A stretch of DNA of 64,000 bases from Albidovulum litorale (GTDB lineage Bacteria; Pseudomonadota; Alphaproteobacteria; Rhodobacterales; Rhodobacteraceae), in contig NZ_JAOWKZ010000002.1 in the NCBI RefSeq assembly GCF_025751495.1, positions 558,001 through 622,000 of the forward strand, written 5' to 3'. The position numbers and the translations under genes are program-made. Below are positions 9,106 through 17,937 of this stretch, piece after piece; the first letter of the stretch is position 1, and each line of letters opens with the position of its first letter. Below the pieces are notes generated by a model. That model ran no database searches. It was not told where the DNA came from and worked only from the letters and a program-made list of their open reading frames with translations.

Positions 9106-9519
9106 TCACGCCGGGGGCTTCATCCGCCCCGTCGGCATGGATGCGATCACATGGGCCGGGGGCAGTTCTGTCTCCGGCCCAATTATTTCCGGACGGATCG
9201 GCGCGGGGTTGCGCACCGCCTCGGCCAAGGCACCCCGATGCTGCCGCGCCTTCATACATTCGAAACTGCCAGCCCGGAAGGCGCGGCAGGCTTCGGGGCG
9301 CATATCGTAGATGCCACAGACAAGGCGCGCGTCATCTGTGCGCGCAAGCTGGGCGCAATGCCCTCCGCACATTTTCATGAACCGGCGGCCGTCGTGGTCA
9401 TTGGTGAGGTTTTCGGGGATGGCCCTCGCCCGGTCTTCGGGCATCAGGGCGATATAGCGGTCATGGGTGCCAAAACAGCAGGCGCCGCAGGTCGTGCAGT
9501 CGATATCTGAGGGGGACAA
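9106..9519 (-). CDS. YkgJ-family cysteine cluster protein
   Basis: A 137-residue protein with the CxxCGxCC metal-cluster motif near the N terminus (DCTTCGACC) and later conserved Cys residues (MCGGHC, VCGIYDMRPEACR), as in the YkgJ/Fe-S oxidoreductase-like family. A zinc or iron-sulphur centre is predicted; the function is unknown. A TTG at 9519 is the likely start because an in-frame stop codon lies directly before it, so no upstream start is possible in this frame. The gene is convergent with mmsA, with only 3 bases between the stops. Confidence 0.8.
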   Translation of the reverse strand: MSPSDIDCTTCGACCFGTHDRYIALMPEDRARAIPENLTNDHDGRRFMKMCGGHCAQLARTDDARLVCGIYDMRPEACRAFRAGSFECMKARQHRGALAEAVRNPAPIRPEIIGPETELPPAHVIASMPTGRMKPPA

Positions 9520-9677
9520 TCATTGGGCTCATGGCAGGCGCCGGTCCGGTCGGCCCTTTGCCTCCGGGCGATGCGCCGGCGCGGCATTTAGGTTGGGGCC
9601 ATGAAAACCGCAAGCCCTGAAAACTTGCCCAAAGCGTCCACCTCTGCTCAACTGACGAAAACCATGGGGGCGCGGCG

Positions 9678-10805
9678 ATGTCAGAGCCTGATTTCACCAT
9701 CGGGGTCGAAGAGGAATACCTGCTCGTCGACCGGGACACACTCGCGCTCGCCGTCGCGCCCGAGGCGCTGATGGATGCCTGCAAAGCTGAAATGTCCGAT
9801 CAGGTCAGCCCGGAGTTTCTGCAATGCCAGATCGAGGTCGGGACCCGCGTCTGCAAGGATGTCGGACAGGCGCGGGACGAGTTGCGCAAGCTCCGCGCCT
9901 GCGTTTCCCGCAATGCCGCCAAGCACGGGCTTGCGCCCATCGCGGCCTCCTGTCACCCGTTCTCCGACTGGAAGGACCAGCACCATACCGACAAGGAGCG
10001 TTACAACGACCTGCGCCGCGACCTTGGCGGCGTGGCGCGGCGGATGCTGATCTGCGGCATGCATGTCCATGTCGGTATCCCGGCCGAGGATATGCGCATC
10101 GACCTCGTCAATCAGCTTTCCTATTTCCTGCCGCATCTTCTGGCGATGTCGACCTCTTCCCCGTTCTGGCAGGGCGACGATACCGGGCTCGCTAGCTACC
10201 GGCTGACGGTCTTCGACAACCTGCCCCGCACCGGACTGCCGCCGAAATTCTCAAGCTGGGCGGAATACAAGCGCACCGTGGACGCGCTGGTGCATATGAA
10301 ACTGATCGAGGATTCGTCGAAGATCTGGTGGGACCTGCGCCCTTCGGCGCGCTTCCCGACCATCGAAAGCCGCATCTGCGACGTCCAACCGCGGCTTGAG
10401 ACGACACTGTCGCTCGCCGCCGCCACGCAGTGCCTCACGCGGATGCTCTGGCGGCTCATGCGCAAGAACCAGCGCTGGCGGCACTACGACAACTTCCTTC
10501 TGGAAGAAAACCGCTGGAGGGCCCAGCGATATGGCATCACCGGCGGCCTGATCGACTTTGGCCGGCTGGAGGTGATCGACTTCTCGACGCTGATGGACGA
10601 GCTGATAGAAACCGTTGCGGAGGATGCCGAGGTTCTGGAATGCACGGCCGAGATCGAGGCCCTGCGCGGCCTCCTCGACACCGGCACCAGCGCCGACCGC
10701 CAACGGATCGTTCATGCCGATGCTGTCGAGGCCGGGGATGACGGGCCCGCCGCCATGCGGGCAGTCGTGCACAGCCTGATCGAAGAGTTCCACCACGACC
10801 TCTGA
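9678..10805 (+). CDS. YbdK-type carboxylate-amine ligase (GCS2 family)
   Basis: A 375-residue member of the glutamate-cysteine ligase 2 family. It opens with [13 protein letters not shown], the metal and substrate-binding Glu cluster, and continues with the GMHVHVGIP core and a SRICDVQP motif. Members ligate an amino acid to an amine or amino acid in an ATP-dependent way; E. coli YbdK has weak gamma-glutamylcysteine activity, but the physiological substrate is not established. It is a monocistronic-looking gene on the plus strand with its own start at ATG 9678, after about 150 bases of non-coding sequence. Confidence 0.88.
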   Translation: MSEPDFTIGVEEEYLLVDRDTLALAVAPEALMDACKAEMSDQVSPEFLQCQIEVGTRVCKDVGQARDELRKLRACVSRNAAKHGLAPIAASCHPFSDWKDQHHTDKERYNDLRRDLGGVARRMLICGMHVHVGIPAEDMRIDLVNQLSYFLPHLLAMSTSSPFWQGDDTGLASYRLTVFDNLPRTGLPPKFSSWAEYKRTVDALVHMKLIEDSSKIWWDLRPSARFPTIESRICDVQPRLETTLSLAAATQCLTRMLWRLMRKNQRWRHYDNFLLEENRWRAQRYGITGGLIDFGRLEVIDFSTLMDELIETVAEDAEVLECTAEIEALRGLLDTGTSADRQRIVHADAVEAGDDGPAAMRAVVHSLIEEFHHDL

Positions 10806-10886
10806 TCCCCTGCCTTTCGCGGGTTCGGACGCTGGTCAAGACGCAGCGCGGGCGCTACCGTCACCCCATCAATGCGGGAGGCACGA

Positions 10887-12215
10887 ATGGCGGAATGGCG
10901 GGAGATGAGCGCGGGCGATCTGGGCCGCGCGATCGGGCGTGGCGAGATCGACCCCGAGGAACTGACCGCCGCTCATCTGGATGCGATACGTGCACACGAA
11001 TACCGCGACCGCATTTATGCCCGCGTGACCGAGGCGCGCGCACTGGAAGAGGCCGCCGCCGCATCGAAACGCGCCAAGGCGGGACAGCGCCTGTCGCTGC
11101 TCGACGGCGTTCCGATATCGTGGAAGGACCTCTTCGACACGGCCGGGGTGGCGACCGAATCCGGTTCGCGGCTGCTGGAAGGCCGTATCCCCGCCGCCGA
11201 TGCCGAGGTGCTGGCCAATGCCACCCATCAGGGCCTCGTCTGCCTCGGCAAGACCCATATGACCGAGCTCGCTTTTTCCGGCCTCGGCCTCAACCCGATG
11301 ACCGCGACCCCGCCCAACGCGAACGACCCCGCCCTTGCGCCCGGTGGCTCCTCCTCGGGCGCTGCCGCCTCGGTCGCATTCGGACTGGCGGCGGCCGGGA
11401 TCGGCTCTGATACAGGCGGGTCGGTCCGGGTGCCTTCGGTCTGGAACGATCTGGTCGGGCTCAAGACCACCTCGGGACGTCTCTCGCTGAAAGGCGTCGT
11501 GCCGCTCTGCGCACGTTTCGATACGGTCGGGCCGCTTTGCCGGACCGTCGAGGATGCCGCCCTTCTGCTCGCAACGATGGAGGGTAGCAAACCCGCCGAC
11601 CTGCGTGGCGCCAGCCTCAGGGGCACCCGCTTCCTCATCCTCGAAACCATCGCCTTCGACGATATCCGCCCCGAACCGCTCGCCGGGTTCAAACATGCCA
11701 TTGAACGGTTGACCGATGCGGGTGCCACCGTCACGCGCGGGACCGTCCCGGAACTTGCCGACGCGATGGCGCTTTCGGGTGTGCTCTTCACGACCGAGGC
11801 CTACGGCACATGGAAACACGCGATCGAGGCGCATCCCGAAAAGATGTTCGGCCCCATCCGAGATCGCTTTCGCCTCGGCGCAGAGTTTTCCGGCGCGGAC
11901 TATGTCGCGGCCTGGCAAAAGCTCGACCGTATCCGGGCAATCTGGGCCGAAGCGACCGCACCTTACGATGCGGTGCTGGTCCCGACCGCCCCGAACCTGC
12001 CGCCGAATGTCGAGCGGCTGACAACTGACGAGAAGTATTTCGTTACCGAAAACCTGCTGACGCTCCGAAATACCCGCATGGGCAACCTGATGGGACTTTC
12101 GGCGCTGACCCTGCCCACGGGCCTGCCCTCCACGGGGATCATGCTGATGGGCCGACCCTTCGGCGAAGAACGGCTGTTGCGCATCGGTGCCGCAGCCGAA
12201 TCTGCCCTGAGATAG
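10887..12215 (+). CDS. Amidase signature family enzyme
   Basis: A 442-residue amidase signature hydrolase. The start ATG 10887 is preferred over ATG 10872 because GGGAGG sits at the right distance from it. The Ser-cisSer-Lys triad is recognisable: Lys80 in SWKDLFD, the GGSSSGAAA stretch (about 154-162) and nucleophile Ser179 in SDTGGSVR. Members range from GatA-like transamidases to allophanate and indoleacetamide hydrolases. The absence of gatB or gatC nearby argues for a catabolic amidase of unknown substrate. It is followed 6 bases later by a PLP-dependent lyase gene, which suggests co-transcription. Confidence 0.88.
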   Translation: MAEWREMSAGDLGRAIGRGEIDPEELTAAHLDAIRAHEYRDRIYARVTEARALEEAAAASKRAKAGQRLSLLDGVPISWKDLFDTAGVATESGSRLLEGRIPAADAEVLANATHQGLVCLGKTHMTELAFSGLGLNPMTATPPNANDPALAPGGSSSGAAASVAFGLAAAGIGSDTGGSVRVPSVWNDLVGLKTTSGRLSLKGVVPLCARFDTVGPLCRTVEDAALLLATMEGSKPADLRGASLRGTRFLILETIAFDDIRPEPLAGFKHAIERLTDAGATVTRGTVPELADAMALSGVLFTTEAYGTWKHAIEAHPEKMFGPIRDRFRLGAEFSGADYVAAWQKLDRIRAIWAEATAPYDAVLVPTAPNLPPNVERLTTDEKYFVTENLLTLRNTRMGNLMGLSALTLPTGLPSTGIMLMGRPFGEERLLRIGAAAESALR

Positions 12216-12221
12216 CCAGCG

Positions 12222-13379
12222 ATGAGTGACACAGGGCAACCGGATCTGGCGACCCTGCTGGCCATGGTCACGGGCGGCGTGGAGGGGTCAGTGACACCGC
12301 CGATCGTGCAGACCTCGCTCTTTGCATTCGACAGCTATCAGGACTTTGTCGACCGAATGTCCGGGGCGACGTCGCAACCGATCTACACACGGATTCAGAA
12401 CCCGACAGTTGCCGTGTTCGAGGACCTGATGGCAAAGGCCGAAGGCGGCGAGGCGGCGGTCGGATTCGCCTCGGGCATGGCGGCGATTTCCTCGGCCGTT
12501 CTGGCCTTTGTCCGGCCCGGGGATCGCATCGCCTGTGTCGAACATGTTTATCCCGATGCCTATCGCCTGTTCGAGCGGCTCCTTCGCCCCTTCGGCGTCG
12601 AGATCACCTATCATTCCACCGATGCTTTCGAACATGACCCCGACCTTCTGAAGGGCGCGCGGCTAGCATATCTCGAAAGCCCTTCATCGGTCGTGTTCCG
12701 CCCGATGAACCTTTCACGGGTAGCCGAATATGCAAAACGCAACGGCGTCCTGACCGTCACCGACAATTCCTGGGCGACGCCGGTATTCCAGCGCCCCCTG
12801 ACGCAGGGCATCGACGTCGTCCTGCATTCGGCGTCGAAATACATATCGGGCCATTCCGATACGGTCGCTGGGGTCGTGATTGCATCGTCGGACCTGATCA
12901 CCCAGATCCGCGACCTGAGCCTTTCCCTTTTGGGCGGCAAACTCGCCCCGTTTGAGGCGTGGCTGCTGACGCGCGGGCTCCGGACGCTGGAGGTGCGTAT
13001 GCTGCGCCATCAGGCGACGGCGAATACGTTCCTTGAACGGCTGGCGGGTCTGCGCTGCGTCACGGCGGTGCATTCGCCGGAGCCGAATTCGGTGCCGGGC
13101 CTGACCGGCCGCGCGGGACTACTGTCCGTCGAGTTCGACGACAGCGTCGACATCCCGCGTTTCGTCGATGCCCTGAAGCTTTTCCGTATCGGCGTGTCAT
13201 GGGGCGGCTTCGAAAGCCTTGTGATGCCCGCACAGGCCGCGCTGTCGCAGAAGGGAGATCAGAATTCTCTCCAGCGCTTCGGCGTCTCGCCGCGGCTTGT
13301 GCGCTTCAGTCTCGGGTTGGAAAGCGCCGATGATCTTTGGGCCGATCTGGAGGATGCCCTGAGCAAGAGCAGCACATAG
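12222..13379 (+). CDS. metC: Cys/Met metabolism PLP enzyme, cystathionine beta-lyase-like
   Basis: A 385-residue fold type I PLP enzyme of the trans-sulphuration family. Marks are SQPIYTRIQNPT, GFASGMAAIS (phosphate-binding loop), DNSWATPVFQRPL with Asp181 for the pyridine nitrogen, and the Schiff-base lysine Lys206 in SASKYISGHSD. Cystathionine beta-lyase (cystathionine to homocysteine, pyruvate and ammonia) is the best guess; gamma-lyase or synthase cannot be excluded from sequence alone. ATG 12222 follows the amidase stop by 6 bases, so the two genes probably share a transcript. Confidence 0.85.
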   Translation: MSDTGQPDLATLLAMVTGGVEGSVTPPIVQTSLFAFDSYQDFVDRMSGATSQPIYTRIQNPTVAVFEDLMAKAEGGEAAVGFASGMAAISSAVLAFVRPGDRIACVEHVYPDAYRLFERLLRPFGVEITYHSTDAFEHDPDLLKGARLAYLESPSSVVFRPMNLSRVAEYAKRNGVLTVTDNSWATPVFQRPLTQGIDVVLHSASKYISGHSDTVAGVVIASSDLITQIRDLSLSLLGGKLAPFEAWLLTRGLRTLEVRMLRHQATANTFLERLAGLRCVTAVHSPEPNSVPGLTGRAGLLSVEFDDSVDIPRFVDALKLFRIGVSWGGFESLVMPAQAALSQKGDQNSLQRFGVSPRLVRFSLGLESADDLWADLEDALSKSST

Positions 13380-13441
13380 GCGAGGACGATCCACACCTTC
13401 ACAGCTCAAGGCTTCGCGCCCTATCCTGCTGTCATGCCATC

Positions 13442-14701
13442 ATGAGCCCGCGATCTATGACCCAACCAACACCCGATAACCTGTCCCCCGGCCCGGCCGA
13501 TGCGCCCGGCTTCTGGCTTGATCACGCCGACCACCGCGCATGGCTCGCAGCCGAGGCTGACCACCAGTTCGCCTTCTTCCGTGCCAGCCTGCGCCCCGAG
13601 GGCGGGTTCTACACGCTCGATCACGCCGGAGTGCCCCTGCCCGACGACAAGCAGGAACTGCACACCACGACGCGGCTTGTCCATTCCTATGCGCTCGGCC
13701 ACCTTCGCGGCGTTGCGGGCGCCGACGATATCGTCGATCACGGCATGCGCTATCTGCAAAGCCATCACCGGGACGCAGAGTTCGGTGGCTATCTCTGGGC
13801 GCTCGAAGGCACAGGCATCGCCGACGGGCGCAAGCTGGCCTATGGCCATGTCTTCGTACTACTGGCCGGGGCCAGCGCCTTTCAGGCCGGACACCCGGAT
13901 GCGAACACGCTGATCGACGATGTCAGTGGCGTGCTGGACCGGTATTTCTGGGAAGAGGGGCCGGGCCTGTTCAGCGACGAATGGAACCGCGACTGGACGC
14001 CCTTTTCCACCTATCGTGGCATGAACGCCAACATGCACGGGGTCGAGGCGCTCTTGACCGCCTTTGAGGCGACCGGGCGCGAGATATTCCTGAACCGCGC
14101 CGGACGTATCCTTGATTTTTTCGTCACCCGTACGGCACCCGCACATAGCTGGCACCTGCCCGAACACTATACCGATGACTGGCAGGTCGACCACGCCTAT
14201 GAAGGCAACCCGATGTTCCGCCCGGCCGGAACGACACCGGGCCATTCCTTCGAACTCGGGCGATTGCTTCTGCAATACTGGGACCTGACCGGACGGCCAG
14301 AGGACGGCGCACCCGACCGTGCCCGCAAGCTGATCGAACGGGCGCTGACCGATGCATGGAACACCGAAAACGGTGGCCTCGCCTATACGCTCGATTTCGA
14401 CGGGCGCGTTGACAATCCGTCGCGCTATTGGTGGCCCGTGACCGAGGCGATCGGTGCAATGGCGGCATTGATCAAGCTCGACCGCCGCGCTGAGGACGAA
14501 GTCTGGTACCGCAGGCTCTGGACCTTCGCGGATCGTCACCTGATCGACCATAAACACGGCGGCTGGTATCCGGAGCTTGATGCCGGAAACCGGTTGGCCG
14601 AGACGCAGTTCAGCGGCAAGCCGGACATTTATCATTCGGTTCAGGCGGCACTTTTCCCTCTGTCCGACGGTCTGTCCCGGTTTAACGAGGGTCTCCCCTG
14701 A
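13442..14701 (+). CDS. AGE-family sugar epimerase/isomerase (mannose isomerase-like)
   Basis: A 419-residue (alpha/alpha)6-barrel protein of the N-acylglucosamine 2-epimerase superfamily. Family features are HTTTRLVHSYALG, the paired histidines in GHSFELGRLLLQ and DIYHSVQAALF that act as acid/base, and YWWPVTEAIGA. The pattern resembles D-mannose or sulphoquinovose isomerases (YihS type) more than GlcNAc 2-epimerases, but the substrate is uncertain. Start ATG 13442 is chosen; ATG 13457 (MTQPTP) is an alternative, and longer in-frame starts overlap the metC-like gene. It is convergent with the nos operon, leaving 41 bases without an evident terminator. Confidence 0.82.
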   Translation: MSPRSMTQPTPDNLSPGPADAPGFWLDHADHRAWLAAEADHQFAFFRASLRPEGGFYTLDHAGVPLPDDKQELHTTTRLVHSYALGHLRGVAGADDIVDHGMRYLQSHHRDAEFGGYLWALEGTGIADGRKLAYGHVFVLLAGASAFQAGHPDANTLIDDVSGVLDRYFWEEGPGLFSDEWNRDWTPFSTYRGMNANMHGVEALLTAFEATGREIFLNRAGRILDFFVTRTAPAHSWHLPEHYTDDWQVDHAYEGNPMFRPAGTTPGHSFELGRLLLQYWDLTGRPEDGAPDRARKLIERALTDAWNTENGGLAYTLDFDGRVDNPSRYWWPVTEAIGAMAALIKLDRRAEDEVWYRRLWTFADRHLIDHKHGGWYPELDAGNRLAETQFSGKPDIYHSVQAALFPLSDGLSRFNEGLP

Positions 14702-14742
14702 TCCGGGCCGGACGGCTCGATCCTCGCAAAATGATCCCGTCT

Positions 14743-15657
14743 TCAGACCGGAACGGCCGCTTCACAGCGGGCACCCGCGAAGGCACTTGCGAAGGCGTCG
14801 ATCTCGGCGCGGCTGCCTGCCAGACAGGCAGCAGTCGAAAGCGCATCCGCCAGCGCGGCCGAGGGGGCCGAGATCGACACTGCGCGCCAGAGCGGCGTGG
14901 CGGGCTCACCGGTTGCCGGATGCAGGATGTGACCCTTTGTACCGGCGGCATCGAACACCGTGCCAAGCGGTGCGGAGGTGGCAAGGGCACGGGACCGCAG
15001 GTTTACCTGCCCGCCCTCGGCCAGCCTGACCGGCCAGTCGCCACCATCGGGCTGGCCGCCGAGCGCGTGGTGCTCTCCGGTATCAATCAGGATATCGGTC
15101 AGTCCCTCGGATGCCAGCAACGCGGCGACGCGGTCGGCGATATAGCCCTGCGCAATGCCGTTCAAAGTCAGCGCGCCGTCCGGGGCCAGCGATATAGCCG
15201 ATGCGGAAAGCCGCAGATCGGACCAGCCACCGCGCGCGCGCAGCGCTGCCAGTTCGGCGGCGCTCGGCCGCACGCCCACCGGCGCACGTTCCGCCCAGAT
15301 CGCCCAGAGTGGTTGCACCGTCGGGTCGAAGAGCCCGCCCGTGGCCTGATGCACCGCGCCTGCCAGCGTCAGGCATTCCAGAAGTTCCGGCGGCGGCAGG
15401 TCAAGCCGACCGGCCTTGTTCAGGTGCATCAGGGCACTGTCGGCCCGATAGAGGCTGAACACATTCTCCAGCCGGTCGATCTCGGCAGCGACGCGTTCGG
15501 TGATGGCCGCCGCATCCGGGTGCGACAGGCGGATCGTCGCCCGCGCGCCCAGCGCGGCGCCGGACCAGAGATATACCGGCGCGTCACCGGCACGGGCCAT
15601 AGGCGCGAACCCCACCGCAGCGGCGGAGATGGACAGGAAGCGGCGGCGGTTCAGCAT
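14743..15657 (-). CDS. nosX: NosX, ApbE-type FAD:protein FMN transferase
   Basis: A 304-residue ApbE-fold flavin transferase, last gene of the nos operon. It attaches FMN covalently to a threonine of NosR, which keeps electrons flowing to N2O reductase. It begins with a twin-arginine-like leader (NRRRFLSISAAAVG) for export to the periplasm. ApbE features include GALGARATIRL, DIDRLENVFSLYR-type helix, LNGIAQGYIADR and ILIDTGEHHALGG. The gene follows nosL by 5 bases. NosX identity rests on position plus the ApbE fold. Confidence 0.9.
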   Translation of the reverse strand: MLNRRRFLSISAAAVGFAPMARAGDAPVYLWSGAALGARATIRLSHPDAAAITERVAAEIDRLENVFSLYRADSALMHLNKAGRLDLPPPELLECLTLAGAVHQATGGLFDPTVQPLWAIWAERAPVGVRPSAAELAALRARGGWSDLRLSASAISLAPDGALTLNGIAQGYIADRVAALLASEGLTDILIDTGEHHALGGQPDGGDWPVRLAEGGQVNLRSRALATSAPLGTVFDAAGTKGHILHPATGEPATPLWRAVSISAPSAALADALSTAACLAGSRAEIDAFASAFAGARCEAAVPV

Positions 15658-15662
15658 GGTGT

Positions 15663-16223
15663 TTATCCCTCGACCCTTTCGGACAATGCCTTCAGTCGGG
15701 CATTGAAATCGGCGTCATCGTCGGTATCGCCGACAAGATTGGCCGGGGCGATAACGGCATCGTCAGGCACATCTGACAGCGGAAGGACGGTCCCCCCGCT
15801 CTCAGCCGCGAAGGCTGCGGCCTTGGCCGGATCGGCGAAGGGCACAAGCTCTGGCGCGCCCATCCCACCTTCGACGCTGGAGCCGACGACATAGTGGGCC
15901 GTCGCCGCATCGATCCAGTTGACCTTGCCCGGGTCCTGCCATGTTGCGCCTTGGGCCCCCATGTCGTTGACATAAATCGCCAGGATCACGCCGTCCTGTT
16001 CGGGCAGGCGGGCATAGGCCACGGCATCCCGGACCTGACTGAAAAAGAGCGGCATGCCCGGCTGCCCCTCCAGATGCACCTGCGCCTTGGGACCGGGATG
16101 TTCCAGAATATCCATCTGGCAATAGTGGCCGACCGCGCTTTCGGTCAGGGCCACGGGCGAGATATCCTGTGCCTCTTCCTGGCAAGCGGCAAGGAGAAGG
16201 GCGAAAACCAGCACGCGTCTCAT
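15663..16223 (-). CDS. nosL: NosL, outer-membrane-facing copper lipoprotein
   Basis: A 186-residue copper-binding lipoprotein that delivers Cu(I) for the CuZ site of NosZ. A lipobox (LLLAAC, Cys14) follows a short hydrophobic leader. The copper ligand region HYCQMDILEHPGPKAQVHL is characteristic of NosL, and a second conserved block is WIDAATAHYVVGS. Its start at 16223 overlaps the nosY stop (ATGA), which fixes the start choice. It sits between nosY and nosX, the expected order. Confidence 0.93.
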   Translation of the reverse strand: MRRVLVFALLLAACQEEAQDISPVALTESAVGHYCQMDILEHPGPKAQVHLEGQPGMPLFFSQVRDAVAYARLPEQDGVILAIYVNDMGAQGATWQDPGKVNWIDAATAHYVVGSSVEGGMGAPELVPFADPAKAAAFAAESGGTVLPLSDVPDDAVIAPANLVGDTDDDADFNARLKALSERVEG

Positions 16224-17041
16224 GGCGTCACCCGGCGAAAGGCGGCGGTGGCCAGTACCAGTGCCAAAGCCGGCCACAGGGCCACGGACAGCGCAGATTG
16301 CCAGAGCGGGACCGAACCGGCGGCGCCGGCAACACCGGCAGCGGCAGCCGCCGCATCAGAGGCGGCGAGGTTAAAGAGCCGGAACGCATCGGCCGGATTT
16401 GCCAGAAGCGCGATCGGGAAGAACTCCGTGGTGAACCGGCCGCCGCCATCGGCAACGACCGCCGCGAGCAGGCCGAGATCATAAAGCACGACCGCACCCA
16501 GCCAGAGCCCCATCGCCAGCCCCGCCGCGCCGGACGGGCGCCGGGCCAGTGACGACAGGGCATAGCCCGCGCCAAGGAATGTCGCGCCCAAGAGGATCGA
16601 GGTCCAGGTCAGTCGCAAAAGCGCAGGCAAGCCCGCAGCCGACGCCGGATCCGCCCAGAACGCGACCGCACCGGCAATTCCGTACCCCACGACCACGGCG
16701 AGCGAGAGCACGGCCAGATGGGCCAGAAGCTTGCCGAAGAGGATCTCTGCCCGCGCGCCGGGATAGGTCAGCAACAAGGGCAGGGTGCCGCGTTCGACCT
16801 CGCCGGCGACAGCGTCGAAGGACATCAGAAGCGCGATCAGCGGCACCAGATAGACCGAAAGCGAGGTCAGCGACGCAACCGTAATCGACAGCCGGTCGAC
16901 ACCCAGCCCGCCCGTCGGGGCAGAGCCCGCCGCCGACAGAACCAGCGCGAAAAGCGCCATCAGGCCGATGGCGATGGCCACCCAACGATTGCGCAGCGCG
17001 ATGCGGAACTCGGTTGTCGCAGTTGCGAGGATGCGGTTCAT
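16220..17041 (-). CDS. nosY: NosY, ABC-type membrane protein for CuZ assembly
   Basis: A 273-residue integral membrane protein of the ABC-2 type with six or so hydrophobic segments. It forms the NosF2Y2 transporter that works with NosD during maturation of the CuZ sulphide-copper cluster of N2O reductase. Conserved early region reads ATTEFRIALRNRW, followed by SFDAVAGEVERGTLPLLLTYP, which is typical of NosY. It overlaps nosF upstream and nosL downstream by 4 bases each, so the genes are translationally coupled. Confidence 0.93.
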   Translation of the reverse strand: MNRILATATTEFRIALRNRWVAIAIGLMALFALVLSAAGSAPTGGLGVDRLSITVASLTSLSVYLVPLIALLMSFDAVAGEVERGTLPLLLTYPGARAEILFGKLLAHLAVLSLAVVVGYGIAGAVAFWADPASAAGLPALLRLTWTSILLGATFLGAGYALSSLARRPSGAAGLAMGLWLGAVVLYDLGLLAAVVADGGGRFTTEFFPIALLANPADAFRLFNLAASDAAAAAAGVAGAAGSVPLWQSALSVALWPALALVLATAAFRRVTP

Positions 17042-17937
17042 TGCCCGTCCCTCCGGCTGAAATGACTGTAGATGTCCTCAAGGCTCGGCGGCATCATCTC
17101 GATATCGGCGACCTTGTCGCCAAGACCGGTGACACAGGCCAGAATGCCCAGTTTCTCGTCCTGCCCGCAGGACAGGTGCAGGTCGGCGCCGACACGGATC
17201 GCACCGGGCAGGGCATCGGCAATCTCGGACCCGTAGCCGTTCCGCGCCGTGACATGCATCGTCACCGGCAGCGCGGCGGCGCGGCGCAATTCGGAAAGCG
17301 TTCCGCTTGCGGCCATGCGACCGTTGGACAGGATGACGATCTGGTCGGTCCGGGCCTCAACTTCGGTCAGCGCGTGGGACGACAGCAGCACCGCCGCCCC
17401 CTCTGCCGCGAGCCCGTCAAGGAGCGCGTAGAAATCGCGGCGCGACACCGGGTCCAGCCCCGACGTCGGCTCGTCCAGAACCAGAAGTTTCGGCTTGCCG
17501 ATCAGCGCCTGCGCAAGGCCGACACGCTGGCGCATGCCTTTCGAATATGTGCCGATCCGGCGGCGCGCCGCATCATGCAGGCCGACGCGTTCAAGCAGCT
17601 CACGCGCCTTCTTCGGGCTCTCACCGCGCAGCGCCAGGTATTGGCCGATCTGCTCCTCTCCGGTGAGCGCAGGGTGAAAGGCGGCGTTTTCGGGCAGATA
17701 GGCCACCTGCCGCCGCGCCTCGGCAGATCCCGGTGCGGCACCGCAGACCGTCACCGTTCCGGCATCGAAGGGCAAAAGCCCGAGGATGATCTTCATCATC
17801 GTCGACTTGCCAGCGCCATTATGGCCGAGCAGGGCCACGCGGCTGCCGGGCGCGACCGTCAGCGACACGGCGTCGAGCGCCTTGACCCCGGTAAAGGTCT
17901 TAGTGAGATCCGAGATGTTCAGTGGCGATATCATCAT
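17038..17937 (-). CDS. nosF: NosF, ABC ATPase for CuZ assembly
   Basis: A 299-residue cytoplasmic ATPase partner of NosY. Motifs are Walker A (GHNGAGKST), signature (YSKGMRQR, a Lys in place of the usual Gly as often seen in this subfamily), Walker B (LLVLDEPTSGLDP) and the H-loop (LLSSHALTE). The start is ATG 17937, with a second ATG immediately after at 17934; AAGGA lies upstream of both. The 5' end overlaps nosD by 38 bases. Role inferred from operon position and similarity to characterised NosF. Confidence 0.93.
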   Translation of the reverse strand: MMISPLNISDLTKTFTGVKALDAVSLTVAPGSRVALLGHNGAGKSTMMKIILGLLPFDAGTVTVCGAAPGSAEARRQVAYLPENAAFHPALTGEEQIGQYLALRGESPKKARELLERVGLHDAARRRIGTYSKGMRQRVGLAQALIGKPKLLVLDEPTSGLDPVSRRDFYALLDGLAAEGAAVLLSSHALTEVEARTDQIVILSNGRMAASGTLSELRRAAALPVTMHVTARNGYGSEIADALPGAIRVGADLHLSCGQDEKLGILACVTGLGDKVADIEMMPPSLEDIYSHFSRRDGQ